Assembly: GCF_029227915.1 (NCBI RefSeq)
Contig: NC_079876.1
Span: 23,250,001-23,314,000, forward strand
Source of the DNA: Hydractinia symbiolongicarpus
Taxonomy: Eukaryota; Cnidaria; Hydrozoa; Anthoathecata; Hydractiniidae
Length of the DNA: 64,000 nucleotides
Direction of reading: 5' to 3'
Below, one piece after another: positions 11,691 through 23,921 of this stretch (the stretch's first letter is position 1; the number at the start of each line of letters is the position of its first letter). The translations under genes were made by a program, and so were the position numbers. The notes below the pieces were generated by a model. It was given only the letters and a program-made list of their open reading frames with translations. It was not told the origin of the DNA and made no database searches.

Positions 11691-11737
11691 TCAAACACAC
11701 ATGGGGTAGGTAGTCTACGTACCCCATGTGTGTTTGA
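11691..11737. repeat. Perfect 18-bp inverted repeat (hairpin)
   Basis: The arm at 11691-11708 is the exact reverse complement of the arm at 11720-11737, with an 11-nt loop. The arm contains ACACACATGGGGTA. No T-run follows, and no gene is adjacent. Confidence 0.85.
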
Positions 11738-11739
11738 TA

Positions 11740-13509
11740 AGTTTGTTACTCCAGCAAATACAGCCAGCTTGTGTCACAGGAAATGTTAATGGTAAATCTT
11801 TTACTTCTGCACAGCTGATATTCGGTGAACCCGCGTTTCAAGAGTCCGTATACACAAGAGGGGAGAGTGTCTGAGTACCTTTACCTTATCCTTTACCCTT
11901 TCATAACTTACATCCTTTGTGCAAATTTTTCGACTGTTTGCACTATCCACACACGCTAGCTCGGTCGTCATAGTCTAGTTTTCTATTCATCCAGAGAACT
12001 CTTAGGTGCACGTGTTTCACGTCTCTATCACGGCCTCTATGCCTTGTTTGATACGCACTACTCATAAACAGTGGTTCTCTCAACAAATTAAATCTAACCA
12101 TTACAGGTGCCTTTCACCCACTAATTATAACTAGCCATGCAGTCACGTGACTTAGTCTTCTTTAGCACTTTGAAAATACATTTTTTCCCTTTTCTTATTA
12201 ACATCGCTAATCGCTTCACGTAATTTGTTATCGCTAACTTACCAAATCTGTAAGTATGGTTAACAAGCACATCGAATCTTTTTGTTATAAACAGACCCTT
12301 CATAATGACCGATCCATAACGACAGGTCGGGTTGTTTTGATTCTATCATGGATCAATTTCACTACCCAAGCGAAAAGCGGTATATAAAACAAGCCTGTGC
12401 GTCTGATGAACCGCCTGTTTTTTAGGTTATCTCTTTAATTTCACAACACCCTTTCTGTACATACGATATTTCGAATCCTCCACTGGTGAATAGGGACAAC
12501 ACCTAAGATCCTGACTTTCACGTTCACTCACTCTGACTCTGAACATTAATAAGTGAACATTAACAAGTACAAAATGCGTGAATCTAAAGTAGAAATAGCC
12601 AAGCAATTGCTTGTGGCAACAGAATTCGAAATTATCCGTCTTGAGGTTTTGTATAAAAAAAATAAGAGCGACAGATTTGTCCACAAGAATTAGAAGTCTA
12701 ACGCAGAAAAGTGTTATAAACATATAGGCGATAACAATAGGAGAATTACGAAAGATAGCCAAGAGACATGACATGACAGGACTCCATAGTCTAAATAAAG
12801 TCGATCTTAATTATTTATTAGTGGAGCGAAAGGACAAATTTTTTTGTTCACTAGATACTCAGCTGCCTTCATTGTAAGTAATGTGTTCGTGGTAGTAGGA
12901 TCAACACAGAATTTTATCCTGTACAATGAGCCTCGCCCACACTTTTAATTGTCAAACACATCGAGTGTAGATCACCATCATCACATTGTTTTTCATTGCT
13001 TTATCTGTTTGTTTAACAAAAAAGCTAGCAAAATCAGAGAACGAGAATGAGAAAATCAGACTCAGTCATGATGCATTGATTCCGAACACGCGCGTAGTAA
13101 AAAACTTTAAAAACATTTTCATACAAAGCAGAAATAAAGATTAACTTAGCACTGTTACGACCTTCTTGTGACTATGGTTACGTGTACTCTCATAGAGCGT
13201 TCTGGCCATTGGCCTGCATTGCAGCTTTTTCAAACTTAATGAATCAAACAAAGGACAACATTGTTTATGAAGAAACTTAATCAACATACAAAAAGGATGT
13301 GCTAAACTTTTTTAGTAACAAATTAAAAGTTCCTGGTTAAAGAAAATGTTCACGTCAATACGTCTTATGGTAAAGATGATTTTTTATCATACTGTTTTTT
13401 TTATCAGAAAAGTCAAAAGAAAATCGTTTAGAATCTCAATTCATTATCTAGCTAATCTTTTATAGTCCAGAGAAAAATTAAAAAAAAGTTTAAGTCAATA
13501 TTTCAAGAA
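11740..13509. other. No recognised gene
   Basis: Only short frames are present. The 115-codon minus-strand frame at 12427-12774 has no recognisable domain and no matching splice sites. Confidence 0.4.
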
Positions 13510-14220
13510 AAGGACTTAGATATTGTAATTGAATGCAACCAAAAAATTGGCAACGACCTGGATGTTACTCTAAATTAAAACGACGGCAAGTATAAGCCAT
13601 ACCACAAACCAGAAAGTATAATATAATACATAAACATTGAATCAAACCACCCTCCAAGTGTCAACAACGAAATCCCCCAAACTATTATAAAACGTCTATC
13701 AGATCATTCCAGGCAATGAAAAAAATATTTAATAAGGTGGCATTAGTATTCGAGGAGGCGTTGAAAAAATCAGGTTACACTGTAAAACTGAAGTAAAAAA
13801 TGAGAACTCAAATGGTGATACTAACGGCAGAAAAAATTGAAAGAGAAAGATTATATGGTTCAATGCACCGTAAGCAAGAATGTAGAAACAAATATCAGCA
13901 GTTATTTTCTAAAATTAATTAGTAAGCACTTCCCTGTGAATTACAAATACCACAAACCGTAGCATTAGAAATCTGCCTTACTCATAATAATTCAACGTTC
14001 GATGGTAAAAACCTCTTACAAACCAATGGAAGTGCCTTGGGAGTTGCCAACTCGTATTCTTATGCAGACATTGCGATCCAAAGCATTGATGACGCTGTTC
14101 GTAACGCAATAGACAACCTGTATTAGGATCGTTTCAAGACTTGGCTAGTAAGTTTTATAATGCGCTATCATCAAAAAATGGAAAAAGTTCATTCCACCTT
14201 TTGTAAATACGTTAAAATCT
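13510..14220 (+). pseudogene. Rearranged Penelope-like (or related) reverse-transcriptase fragments
   Basis: Block one (about 13510-13965) reads, over several frames, KPYHKPES, YINIESNHPPSVNNEIPQ, FNKVALVFEEALKKSGY and SKNVETNISSYFLKLISKHF. I know this series as the part that follows the RT core in a cnidarian family related to Penelope-like elements. Block two (about 13966-14220) reads LLQTNGSALGVANSYSYADI, which resembles the RT core segment with the usual 'TDGTAQG...SYADIA' pattern. In intact members the core precedes block one, so the order is swapped here. Stops and frame changes show both blocks are dead. Confidence 0.5.
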
Positions 14221-15189
14221 ACCTGCTGGATGTTGCAATGGCAACATCCCCAGCGAGTAACTGATTTTTTTTGATTTCTTAAGATACCAATGCATATTTT
14301 CCCTCTATCTTGTCTGCTAGTTACTCGTACGTTTCATTTTATCATAGTTATAAGAACAAAAAAAGTTTACATCGTGAGTTAGATCGATAATATTGATCTT
14401 GATGCTATATGGGCATTTGGTGAAATTTAGTAATATTAAATTTTTTAATTTGATAAGTTTTAGAAAGTTAATTTCTTTAGATGGATCGGATGTTACTGCT
14501 CCATTGCAACGGCCATACGATTGAATATTAATAAATAAATTTGATAAAAGCGAATTGTAAAATATAAAGATTCGTTGATGAATATTTCTTACTTTGGTAG
14601 TAAATGCTGAGAAGATTGGGACGTCGTTTTTGAAGAGATAAATTGAAAAGAGGTAGTGAGGAAATAGTTGCAATACGTTTTATAGGTAAATTCAAAGATG
14701 CTACAGCTCCTTCCTTCCTAGCTAGCTCTAAATAATAGCTTTTTAATAACCAGAGATAACATGGTATGTATGAGTAGGTATATATGGTTAAAGTGTTTTT
14801 CTTCTGTCCCCAAAACCACCATCCCACTACCCACAAACTATGAACTAACTATATATATATCATGCTGCTATACTAGAACTAGAAAATTGCCAGACCTGGA
14901 TTGTGAACCTACATTTCCAATATTAAACCTCTCTGAAATGTATTTTATGTCACATATAAACAGTTGTGTAGAAGCGATCCTTTTCTTTAATGCATCGTCA
15001 ATTACACGATCTTTTGTAATGATGTTTATCAATTCACTTCCTCATTCATTCTCTTATTCACTTTTTTTATCGGAAGAGGCACTTTACATATACTTATAAC
15101 TTTATGTCTACCACAGTAAAGTACTGAACACAGTAGTTTACCAAATCTTTCAGTTAGCTCAAGGCTTCCATACAATAATATTAAGAGTT
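14221..15189. other. No recognised gene
   Basis: Overlapping frames of about 100-118 codons on the minus strand (14317-14836) and 112 on the plus strand (14761-15099) are AT-driven, without domain features. An AGCTAGCTCTA motif lies at about 14719. Confidence 0.4.
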
Positions 15190-15490
15190 ACCATTTGCCA
15201 TCTGTAAAAAAGTTATAAGATAATAGATAGCGCCGAAGAGTATTTTCGGATGTTTGTTGACACCGGATACTTCGAACCATAAGTGCTCTATCTCGGTATC
15301 CAGTTGTTCAATGTCGTAGCGTCATACACAGTTAAGCGAAGACTTTATTTAACAACCAACGCCATCATCTTTGTATTTATTACGGTTGTTATAATAGAAC
15401 TGATAGTCAGGAATTTGAACAAAGCAAAGTAAGATAGGATTACCTTTTAACCATGTTTCACTCATGCAGACAATATCAAAATCATATGAG
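15190..15490 (-). pseudogene. LINE apurinic-endonuclease fragment
   Basis: On the minus strand, about 15480 down to 15370, the frame reads YDFDIVCMSETWLK, then IPDYQFYYNNRNKYKDDGVG. About 15300 down to 15210 it reads IEHLWFEVSGVN followed by PKILFGAIYY. 'D-I-x-x-x-SETWL...R...GGV' and 'LWxEv...iGviY' are the N-terminal endonuclease motifs of LINEs (endonuclease/exonuclease/phosphatase fold). The frame has internal stops. The adjoining minus-strand frame 15517-15699 is probably part of the same relic. Confidence 0.6.
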
Positions 15491-15689
15491 TGCAACATAA
15501 CGTAAAATCGTCAAAACTAGACCAACTTAAAGCTACCTTTCCAAGGTCTTGAGTTGAAAATTTTATAGCTAACGTTGCCTCTGTACAAAGACTGATCAAA
15601 CTTTATTCGAACTACTAACCTTATTGGATATTTATTTCGAGATGATGCTATATGATTCCAAGCATTTGTTGTTCTTTTTGCCCAACGTT

Positions 15690-15890
15690 TCAACGTCACA
15701 AGCTACGTTGAAACAACGTCCTGCAACGTTGAAAAAACGTCTCGCTACGTCTTTTAAACATTGAAATAATTTCTCGCAACGTCTTTTCAACGTTGAATAA
15801 ACGTCTAACAACGTCTAATCAACGTCATTTCTGCGTTGTTTAGAAATGTTCTCGCAACCATTATTCAGCGTCTTTTCAACGCTTAAGAAA
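15690..15890. repeat. ACGTTG-rich iterated repeat, left block
   Basis: A chain of CAACGTTG-, AACGTCT- and TCAACGTC-like motifs every 10-20 bases. The same vocabulary is found at 20905-21330, about 5 kb away, with the Harbinger element between the two blocks. Confidence 0.6.
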
Positions 15891-16132
15891 CAGACAAACT
15901 TGACCGAATCAAATCATAAACGCCATTGTGGCTTCAGTTTTACATGTCCATAGTTTACATGTCCATGTATCTATTCCCTAGCATAATTCCGACGCTTATA
16001 GTTGTGTTACGTTATTTGTACATGGTTATCGCGAAAAAGAAATAAAATCATTTCTGCGATATGTCATTTTTTATTATAAACATCGGCAGTATATACAACT
16101 TCTCCGCTGAAAACTTCCTAAATGAAACTTAA

Positions 16133-18375
16133 AGGCTGAAATACACTATCATTTTTCAATGATCATTTTCCAATTATCATTGAAAAATGACAGTGTATAC
16201 AGGAAAAAATGTCATTTTTTACGCTCTCATTTCCAATGATCCTTAAAAATTAAAAGTTGAACATGTTTAACTTTTAATTTTTCAATGACATTTTTTTTCT
16301 ATTGTTTTAAATCGAATCCATTGTTTTCGCACACGTGTTTGTTGCACGCGATGTAGTTTAGGCGTAAACATAGATAAAAACAAAGATTTGAACAACTAAT
16401 TAACGCAAGAAGCGACCGAAAATTTTATTGGAATTGGAGAAGCAAGCCCAGTTTGTGGGACGAGATGATGTTTACAAAAGTAAATGGCCATACTTTCAGT
16501 CCTTGCTATTCCTACGTGACTCCATCGTCCCAAGAAAAACAACTTCTTCGATGGTGGGTATAAATTTCAGACAAATGTTTCTTGCCATGGAACAGCACCG
16601 GTGGAGTTAAAGTACGCACAAAATTTATCCCTAATAATTCTCGCATCATTTTTGTAGTTGTTGCTTCCAGCGAAATTAATCGACTCCATTCCTCTTTGTG
16701 TTTGTGAACGCCATTCACAACTGTGGACGGAACCATTTTTCAAATTTTTAACATCAAATGACCCTGGTGGTGAATACTCTGAGGGTTTTTTCTTACGAAG
16801 AAAATTGTGAAGTGCGCAACATGCTAGCGTGACTTTTTTTACATTTTCGGGTGGTAGCAACATTGGTGACAAAACAACGCGAAATCTATTTGCCAATATC
16901 CCAAAAGCATTTTCTACTATACGGCGCGCTCTGCTTAATCGGTAGTTGAAAATTCGTTTCTCACGAGATAAGCCCCGAAACGCATAGGGTTTCATGATAT
17001 ATTTTTTTAACGGAAAAGCATCATCTGCGACTATGAAATGTGGTAGTAAATATTCCCCGTTTCCTACTAACCTTTGGGGTGGAATATTGACAACGTTGTC
17101 GTGTATGGCTTTTGAAAGTGTAGAATTTTGATACACCGCTCCAACACTAATCCTGCCGTTGCAACCCACATCAACGTAAATAAATTTGTAATTTGCATCG
17201 ACAAGGGCGAGCAGAACAATGCTGAAAGTGCCTTTATATTTGAAATAAAACGATCCACTATTTTTTGGCTGCTTTATGACAATGTGCTTGCCATTCATAG
17301 AACCAATACAATTTGGAAAGGTCCAAAGTTCTTCATACTGCAACGCGATTTTCCGCCATTCCTCCTCTGTACATGGTGTCTAAACAAATTTATTATAGGA
17401 ATTTGACTACAATGAAAATACAGCAGAAAATACATATTGAAGCACGCGATATCAGTTCCGGAAGAAAAACGCGGGAAAACACTGAGTGCAAATCAACTCT
17501 ACGGTCGCACTCTTGGAGAGAGTCTAAAAGCCATTCCAGACAGAATGTAAAAAGAATACCTTAAAGTTAAAATACAGGCGCTCCTTTTTCAAGCTCAGAT
17601 GGGATTACTCGCCAAGGAACTCTTCAACACATGCCACACAAAGTTACCCACCCTTTTCCTGTTTTACAGAATATGTACCGACACCCAGTGAACATATATC
17701 AAAACACTTATCAGAGTCGAGAAAGTTTCTCAGATCTCAATCCAGAAAGTGAGGACTCACAAAGTGCAGGGTATTAATGTGTGACTGCTAGTTTAGTACG
17801 TTTGATAAATTACTGAACGAAATATATATTTACCTTGAGGTATTTTTCTTTTAATTGCATGTAAATAGCTTCGCAAACTTCAGGGATGAACTGTGACAAA
17901 TTACTTTTGTGAACGCGAAATAAATACTGTAATTCGACGTAATTTATCCCACATGATAAAAACTTCAAAGTTGCGGCTACTTTGACTTTAGCAGGAATTG
18001 GGTCTCGCAAATGCGTTGTTTTTTTCTCAATGTCAACTTCTATGAGATTTAGGAGCTCATCAAAAATATTCGGCGGCATTCTTAAAAATCGCGTATACTC
18101 TGCAATTTCCTCTACACGCAGTTCATACACGAGAGTATCGTAGATGCCAAGTTCATTTCGCCTATTTCACCCATACATTTCTTTGCTTTCTTTTCCTACG
18201 TTTGGCTCTCTTTTTTGATAAAATATACACAACAACAGCAGCTGCTTTCTTCTTCAGAGTCCATGTTGCAAAGAAAAACATGATAGTGTATTCGCGCCAA
18301 AATTTGTCATTTTTAATGTCATTGGAATGTATCATTGGAAAATGATCATTGAAAAATGATAGTGTATTTCAGCCT
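16133..18375. mobile_element. Complete PIF/Harbinger DNA transposon, 2243 bp
   Basis: The left terminus at 16133 reads AGGCTGAAATACAC and the right terminus at 18375 is its exact reverse complement, continuing into a longer inverted repeat that contains ATCATTTTTCAATGATCATT. Both ends are flanked by TAA (16130-16132 and 18376-18378), the three-base duplication expected for PIF/Harbinger. The only gene inside is a minus-strand transposase (16567-18264). No Myb/SANT partner gene, normally the second Harbinger gene, is seen. The termini themselves are partly self-complementary. Confidence 0.92.
16567..18264 (-). pseudogene. Harbinger DDE transposase, inactivated
   Basis: Two exons join in phase 0: an N-terminal exon ending at 17834 before GTAAAT, and a C-terminal exon starting at 17379 after TTTGTTTAG. 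They give EYTRFLRMPPNIFDELLN (N-terminal domain), PNCIGSMNGKHI, VADDAFPLK and RIVENAFGILANRFR (DDE_Tnp_4 core). The frame from 18130 down is open, and the two in-frame exons encode about 369 residues. The start region at 18264 (MDSEEE) is separated from the rest by two frame changes, at about 18245 and 18155, with a stop near the second. The first catalytic Asp of the usual DG motif is Asn (codon 17293-17295); the second Asp and the Glu are intact. The copy is therefore dead twice over. Confidence 0.9.
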
Positions 18376-18378
18376 TAA

Positions 18379-19250
18379 CAGAGTTTTATAATACAAAATA
18401 TAAAAACGATATTTAAAGTATTCACAACTGGTACTATGTGAGAATCTCCAACGTTCCAACCCAACGCAAAAAATGTAACGAAGCAATGACTAGATTGTTA
18501 AACAGTGCAGTATTTGCAAATTTATAGCTGCGATTTCATGTGCCAGGCACGCTTCCTGATAAGGCAACCTGTTAGTATGCTCAAATTCTTTTCTTAATGA
18601 AGTCAGAGTTGAATACAAGGGTGTTTGTTAAGAATACCAGTTGCGAATAAATACGATCATGATGCTATACTATTTTTTAAAAGTGTGAAAAGACACCATC
18701 CTCACCAGGTGCAATCGAGGTTGAAAATTACAATAAAAGTATAATGAATATTATATTAGCACTGTATTTCCTTAAAAAAGCACTCACTCATGAACATTCC
18801 ATACTTTTACTAGTCACAACACATTCCATACTTTTACTAGTCAGAAACACTAAAAATTGTTAAGCTAAAATCACTTTAACATTTTGCCATTCTAATTTTC
18901 TGCCACAAATCAAAATTAATATAAGCTAGAAGGATTTATTACGGCGCTTGAGAAATTTATAATCCTTTCTGATATAAAAGTTGTTGTTGACAAATTATTT
19001 ATTACTAGAAAACTATCACTAAACACCGAGGTGATAAATTATTTAAAAATTAATCGGTTTAATTTTCTTTGGCATTAGTTCTTTTCGCTTCTCCGCATCT
19101 ATCACGTGACAAAATTCTTATCACATATTGATGGAGGTAGTTTGCAGTACAGCTGAACAAATAGATTTCCTCAGATTAATGTTTTTTTAAGAATTACTAA
19201 ATACTTGATATTTAGCTTCAGCTTTATATTTTTTTGTCACAATGTTTTTA
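18379..19250. other. No recognised gene
   Basis: AT-rich. A short direct repeat of CATTCCATACTTTTACTAGT occurs twice at about 18795-18842. A partial copy of the 160-bp repeat below lies at about 18535-18580. Confidence 0.5.
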
Positions 19251-19610
19251 AATAGATTGCTATAAATGCTTGCATATGCCAGGCACGCCCTCTTATAAGG
19301 CAGCATGTTAGCATGCTCCAACCATCTGTATGTGTCAAGCATAACTGGTGCACATGAAAGCAAAATAGCAAAAATTTTAAATGGTTATTGAATCAAAAGT
19401 TATGTCTTCAAATAGATTGCTATAAGTATGCTTGCATGTGTCAGGCACGCCCTCTTATAAGGGAGCTTGTCAGCATGCTCCAACCACCTGTATGTGTCAA
19501 ACATAGCTGGTGCATATAAATGCAAAATAGGAAAAATTTTAAATGGTTATTGAATCAAAAGATATGTTTTTATATAGATTAGTAAAAGTATGCTTGTATA
19601 TGCCAGGCAT
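19251..19610. repeat. Tandem repeat with 160-bp unit, just over two copies
   Basis: AATAGATTGC at 19251 recurs at 19411, and the block that follows (GCCAGGCACGCCCTCTTATA, then CATGTTAGCATGCTCCAACC, then AAATGGTTATTGAATCAAAA) repeats with small changes. A third, partial copy starts at about 19573. A diverged outlier lies at about 18535. Confidence 0.8.
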
Positions 19611-20904
19611 GCATTGATCAATTAAATTCCCGCCAAAAATTAATAAATTTTGTTCTCCGCTAAATTGTTATCTGCTAAATTTTCTTCCCGCCAAAATTTT
19701 TGGTTCGCAAATATGTGTAATGTACTGTAAAATAATAAAAAAACTGGAAATACAAAATAACAATAATAGGCTGAACATATAAGGCTGAGGTCAGCCTGGC
19801 CATTATATCCATTAAATATTTTTTGAGAAATCTAGCTAGCATTGTTTTTTTAGAGATTAGTCTCTGGAAATAAATTTTTCTTACATTCTAAAGAATTCCC
19901 ATCTTTCTTGTACTGAAATGTCGACATGTTGACATGCAGACAAATAACATCACTTCGGCAGTTTTTTGCCGACAGAAAAAAATTTGATTTAAAAGAATTT
20001 AGGGTCAAATGGTTTATTTCTAGAATGTGCCTAATATGCGTGAAAATTTTAGCTAACTTTTTCTTTCTTTAGATTCTGCTACGAACGCGACCGAAGCAAA
20101 GTTTACGAATTAGCATATGCTATACAGAAATACTTTACTTACGTCACGTCTGTGGTTCTTCGTTCTTTTCCCCTTGTGAGTTGATACGAAATTCACAAAC
20201 CTTGCAAATTTCCTCATCGAAAGTTTCCCGCCAATGACTAGGAGAGATATTACATGCGACAAAGTAAAGGTTTAAATATGTGAAAGCGAAATAAATAAAC
20301 AGTTATTATTGTATTATAAATTATAATTTGACAAAATGGATTGTATTTTAAATGTCTCACATCCATAATACAAGTTGAAATATTTGTTTCTCTCAAAATA
20401 CGAAGACAAAAACCCCCCTGAAAAAATAAATCGAACGTTTGGTACGCTCTGTTGAAAAAAAATCCATTGAATTTTTTGTGTACGTTTCATGTTTGTGTTT
20501 TATGATGTTTTAACATAGCATAAAGAGAATGAATGCACATTCGGCTCTTATGTAAAACGCACATAGATGCAGATGTAAAGTCGCAAACAAATGGTAATAT
20601 TTTGAAGCAGTAAAACTGCAGTAAAATTAGCGTTATATATGAAAAACAACATAAAGTCGGCATTAATATATCCAATCGCTGACAAATTACAAAAGAATTA
20701 AGTAAAACGTGCTTTGTTTGTTTCTAGTTTATGACGATCTTTGACGAACACCGAGTACGCTTTGTTATTTTGTTGGACAGTGTGTAACACTTCTATGAAC
20801 GTCTATTTGGGATATAACTTTGTAAGCCAGTGTGAGACGAACTTAAACAAATGAGATTTGAATGAAACAAATTCTCGGCAAAAAGTTAATTTGGTGCAAC
20901 TTTA
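19611..20904. other. No recognised gene
   Basis: AT-rich sequence with no supported coding frame or element end. Confidence 0.45.
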
Positions 20905-21330
20905 AATAAACGTCGATAAGACGTTGGTTGAATCAACGTTGCGGGTGTGACGTTGAATAGACGTCGGTTGAATCAACGTTGCGGGTGTCACGTTGAATAA
21001 ACGTCGATAAGACGTCGGTTGAATCAACGTTGCGGGTGCAGCGTTGAATAAACGTCGGTTATGCGGTCGTTGTAACAACGTCTTTTTTTGACGTTGTATC
21101 AACGTTGATATCGCGTCGGTTGAAACAACGTTGTGGAAACGACGTTGAAAAGACGTGGATGATGCGACGTTGCATTCATGTCGAAGGGCAACGTTGAAAA
21201 GACGTTGAATTTACGTCCGTTGAATCGACGTTGTAGACCCGACGTTGATTAGACGTTGAATATTTGGTTGCGACGTCGCGACCAGAATTCAACATCTAAT
21301 CAACGTTGAAAAGGCGTCGTGTGCCCACTG
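20905..21330. repeat. ACGTTG-rich iterated repeat, right block, with a possible transposon end
   Basis: Units like GTTGAATCAACGTTGCGGGT and GTTGAATAAACGTCG recur about every 50 bp at 20910-21060, then degenerate into ACGTTG/AGACGT motifs. The block ends in GTGTGCCCACTGG at about 21319-21331, which looks like the edge of a DNA transposon whose subterminal region is made of these repeats. Short minus-strand frames here are repeat artefacts. Confidence 0.7.
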
Positions 21331-21331
21331 G

Positions 21332-22635
21332 GTGACGTTTGCATAGTTAAGCTGGTGTTATTACAAACACTAACTTAACTTACGCAACTCATATGAACAT
21401 CGAAAAGACGTTTTAGTTTGTTTTGTTTTTCACAATTTTTCGAATGTGACAGCTTTCTCAAAAATAGCAACCTTGGGAGTTTTAAATTTATCTAGTGAAA
21501 AAGTGACACTTTCATCAAAATGTTTTTAAATTTTATTGTTTTTATTATTAATTTTATTGATTTTATAAAAATAGGAAAAAATAATAGACGACTAAATGCC
21601 AAATGTGCTTTGCTGCGCTTGGCTTGCAACCCTCTCTTCGCTTCGCCCCAGAATAATCATTTTGCTTTATATATTCTTATATATTTTTAAAGTTTAATCT
21701 TTAACCCCTTTTAGCCACATACTAGTCTTAAATATACACTTGTTTTGTGTTCATGGTTTATTATAGCCTCAAAGCATTTTAAACGTTTAAAATGCACGAT
21801 TTATTTCTTATTTTTTATTACCACCGTTAAACATTATGGTTAAAGGCTTAAGTAAGGGTCATTTTGTGATATGAATTCTTTACTCTAGGTTTTCTGGGTG
21901 AACTTTTAAGTGTATTAGCTCTTCGCTTGCTGTTAAGCACCTGCGTTTAAGCGCTTAATTTGAATGTTTATCGCTGCGTTACTCAAGTAGTCTCTATAAT
22001 AATAACACTCGTCATCTGTGTATTCAAAATGGTAGACAGATCCCGCGTTAGATTTCATGAAATAATGACTCCTTATTTTTTTAATAAAACATTTCAGATA
22101 AAAGGTGTCTTTTTAAAAAAATCAGTTAATTTGGTAATGGTGATAATTATATCTTCTTCATAAAATACTATATTATGAAAAACACAGTCTTTTTTCATAT
22201 GTTTTATTTTTAGTGCTATATACGTATACAACAGCTTGTAAGAATATTAAAAAAAACAGGAAAATGCTTCTACAATTCCACAAAATAGAACAAATAAGTA
22301 AATATAATTACAAGACACTTAACTATGGTAGTTCTTGCCTTGCAGCATGTACGGCACAGCCGGTGCTTGGTATCACAATTGGCAATGAATAAATATATGC
22401 TACTTTTTTCTGGTATATTTTAATAAGTGTGGGAAATGTCACCAATAATTTCATTTCTTGGTCAATTTCTATGTAATAGCTGGTACTTGATAAATGTGAG
22501 AATATGTTAAAATTACATATATTATCCAGTTGCCATAGGTGACCAAATCTAGTATTATAATAATATGTGCAAAAAATAAATTGTTCAAAACTTATAGATC
22601 ATCACATATGAGATATTGTGAATCTATCTCGTAAT
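21332..22635. other. No recognised gene
   Basis: AT-rich sequence. No supported frame, RNA or inverted repeat. Confidence 0.45.
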
Positions 22636-22986
22636 AGCCGTATTTTGTCTGTGTGTCCGCGAGAGCCGTGTCCCGTAACGGAAACACGAAATTTTTAAAA
22701 TGTGCACCAATACCAAATGCGATATATTTCTGTCCACTTTGTTGCAACGGGTTAATTTAAAGGACGGGCGACCCCGTGGATTTTTCTACGGGCTAACGAC
22801 TAGTCTCTTTAATAATAGCCGTATTTTGTCTGTGTGTCCGCGAAAGCCGCTTCCCGTAACGGAAATACGAAATTTTTAAAATGCGCATCAAAACCAAATG
22901 CGATATATTTTTGTCCACTTTGTTGCAACGGGTTAATTTAAAGGACGAGCGACCCCGTGGATACTTCCACGGGCTAACGACTAGTA
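22636..22986 (+). repeat. Two head-to-tail copies of a short dispersed repeat (about 175 bp each)
   Basis: The first copy (about 22636-22805) and the second (about 22813-22986) share AATAGCCGTATTTTGTCTGT at the start, CACTTTGTTGCAACGGGTTA in the middle and an end of ACGGGCTAACGACTAGT. Relatives in the opposite orientation lie at about 27148-27265 and 36645-36745. It carries no gene; the 92-codon minus and 64-codon plus frames overlapping it are not supported. Confidence 0.8.
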
Positions 22987-23152
22987 TTAAAATATTAAAG
23001 GTCTCTGAGTCAAAGATAGTAGATGCTAGTAGCAGTAAGCGAAATCCACTGACTCTTTCACGCGCTATCATATAGTATTCTCAAAATTGAATATATTGGA
23101 CTTTCTTCTTATATTGCGAATTCCTAATAAGAAAGAATTTGTTATTCATTTA

Positions 23153-23704
23153 TTATCGTACGTATATTATCCAATCTCCATACGTAACCATATTTGATTT
23201 TTCCACATACTCGTCACACACTTTTATGTTGTCGAAACCAATGTACCATAGCTCTTTAAATGAAATATGAATGGGATATTTATACAAATGATTAGACAGG
23301 TCCCCCGTGTAACCATAGTAGCCACCCCCTGCAGCATTGCCATTGTTTCCCCACTCACTGCAACGTCGTGATAAATGCGATGTGTCATCTGGATACATTT
23401 GGAAAGAGTTGCAAACAGCATATTGTGTTGACGTTGAACCTTTCATCCAACTAAATGCATTAACCATTTCAGAGGTATACAAAGATCTTGTATGCAAAGT
23501 GCGACCTGGCTTATCTGTGTAACAGTAGAATCTTATCTGTTTTACTCCAATATACGTAAATACGTTAGAAAAGCCACTATTGCTAGACATATATTTCGTG
23601 AAGCCAGATGTTGCGACATCGTTTAATATGTCGGTTTGATTGTTGCTGATATCACCATGTACTCCATTGCGAACAGTGTAATTAGCAATCACAACCCAGC
23701 CACC
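23153..23704 (-). CDS. Last exon of a secreted/surface protein: fibrinogen-like domain
   Basis: The exon starts at 23704 after TTTTACCAG and ends at the TAA at 23153-23155. It begins with GWVVIANYT, completing the previous exon's YCDMETDNG. 'YCDM...GGW' is the classic opening of fibrinogen C-terminal-like and intelectin-like domains. The rest has several Cys, many aromatic residues and a Gly-rich stretch with GNAAGGGYYGYTGD. It diverges from canonical fibrinogen domains after the opening, so ligand binding cannot be predicted. The first two bases complete a split codon (phase 1), matching exon 23922-24068. No transmembrane segment follows, so this protein is probably secreted or is anchored by something upstream. 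Confidence 0.72.
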   Translation of the reverse strand, partial: GGWVVIANYTVRNGVHGDISNNQTDILNDVATSGFTKYMSSNSGFSNVFTYIGVKQIRFYCYTDKPGRTLHTRSLYTSEMVNAFSWMKGSTSTQYAVCNSFQMYPDDTSHLSRRCSEWGNNGNAAGGGYYGYTGDLSNHLYKYPIHISFKELWYIGFDNIKVCDEYVEKSNMVTYGDWIIYVR

Positions 23705-23921
23705 TGGTAAAAGGAAACATGTACAGGATAACCATGTTTAGAAAAGCAAGAAAATAACATTTCTTTTTTTAAGCACACATTGTTGCTAATTGTACTATAT
23801 TATTTCCAGAAAATTTATAAGCAACGTCAGATGAGGAAAGTACACTTTTAGCATGTGCGATCGAGAATGAAATTTAAGAAGATCTATCTGAAATTAAACA
23901 GAGAAACAAACAACAACGCAC

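Noticed and set aside
12427-12774. 115-codon minus-strand frame
   Set aside because: No recognisable motif, biased composition and no splice context.
14317-15099. Frames of 102-118 codons on both strands
   Set aside because: Mutually overlapping AT-driven frames with no domain features.
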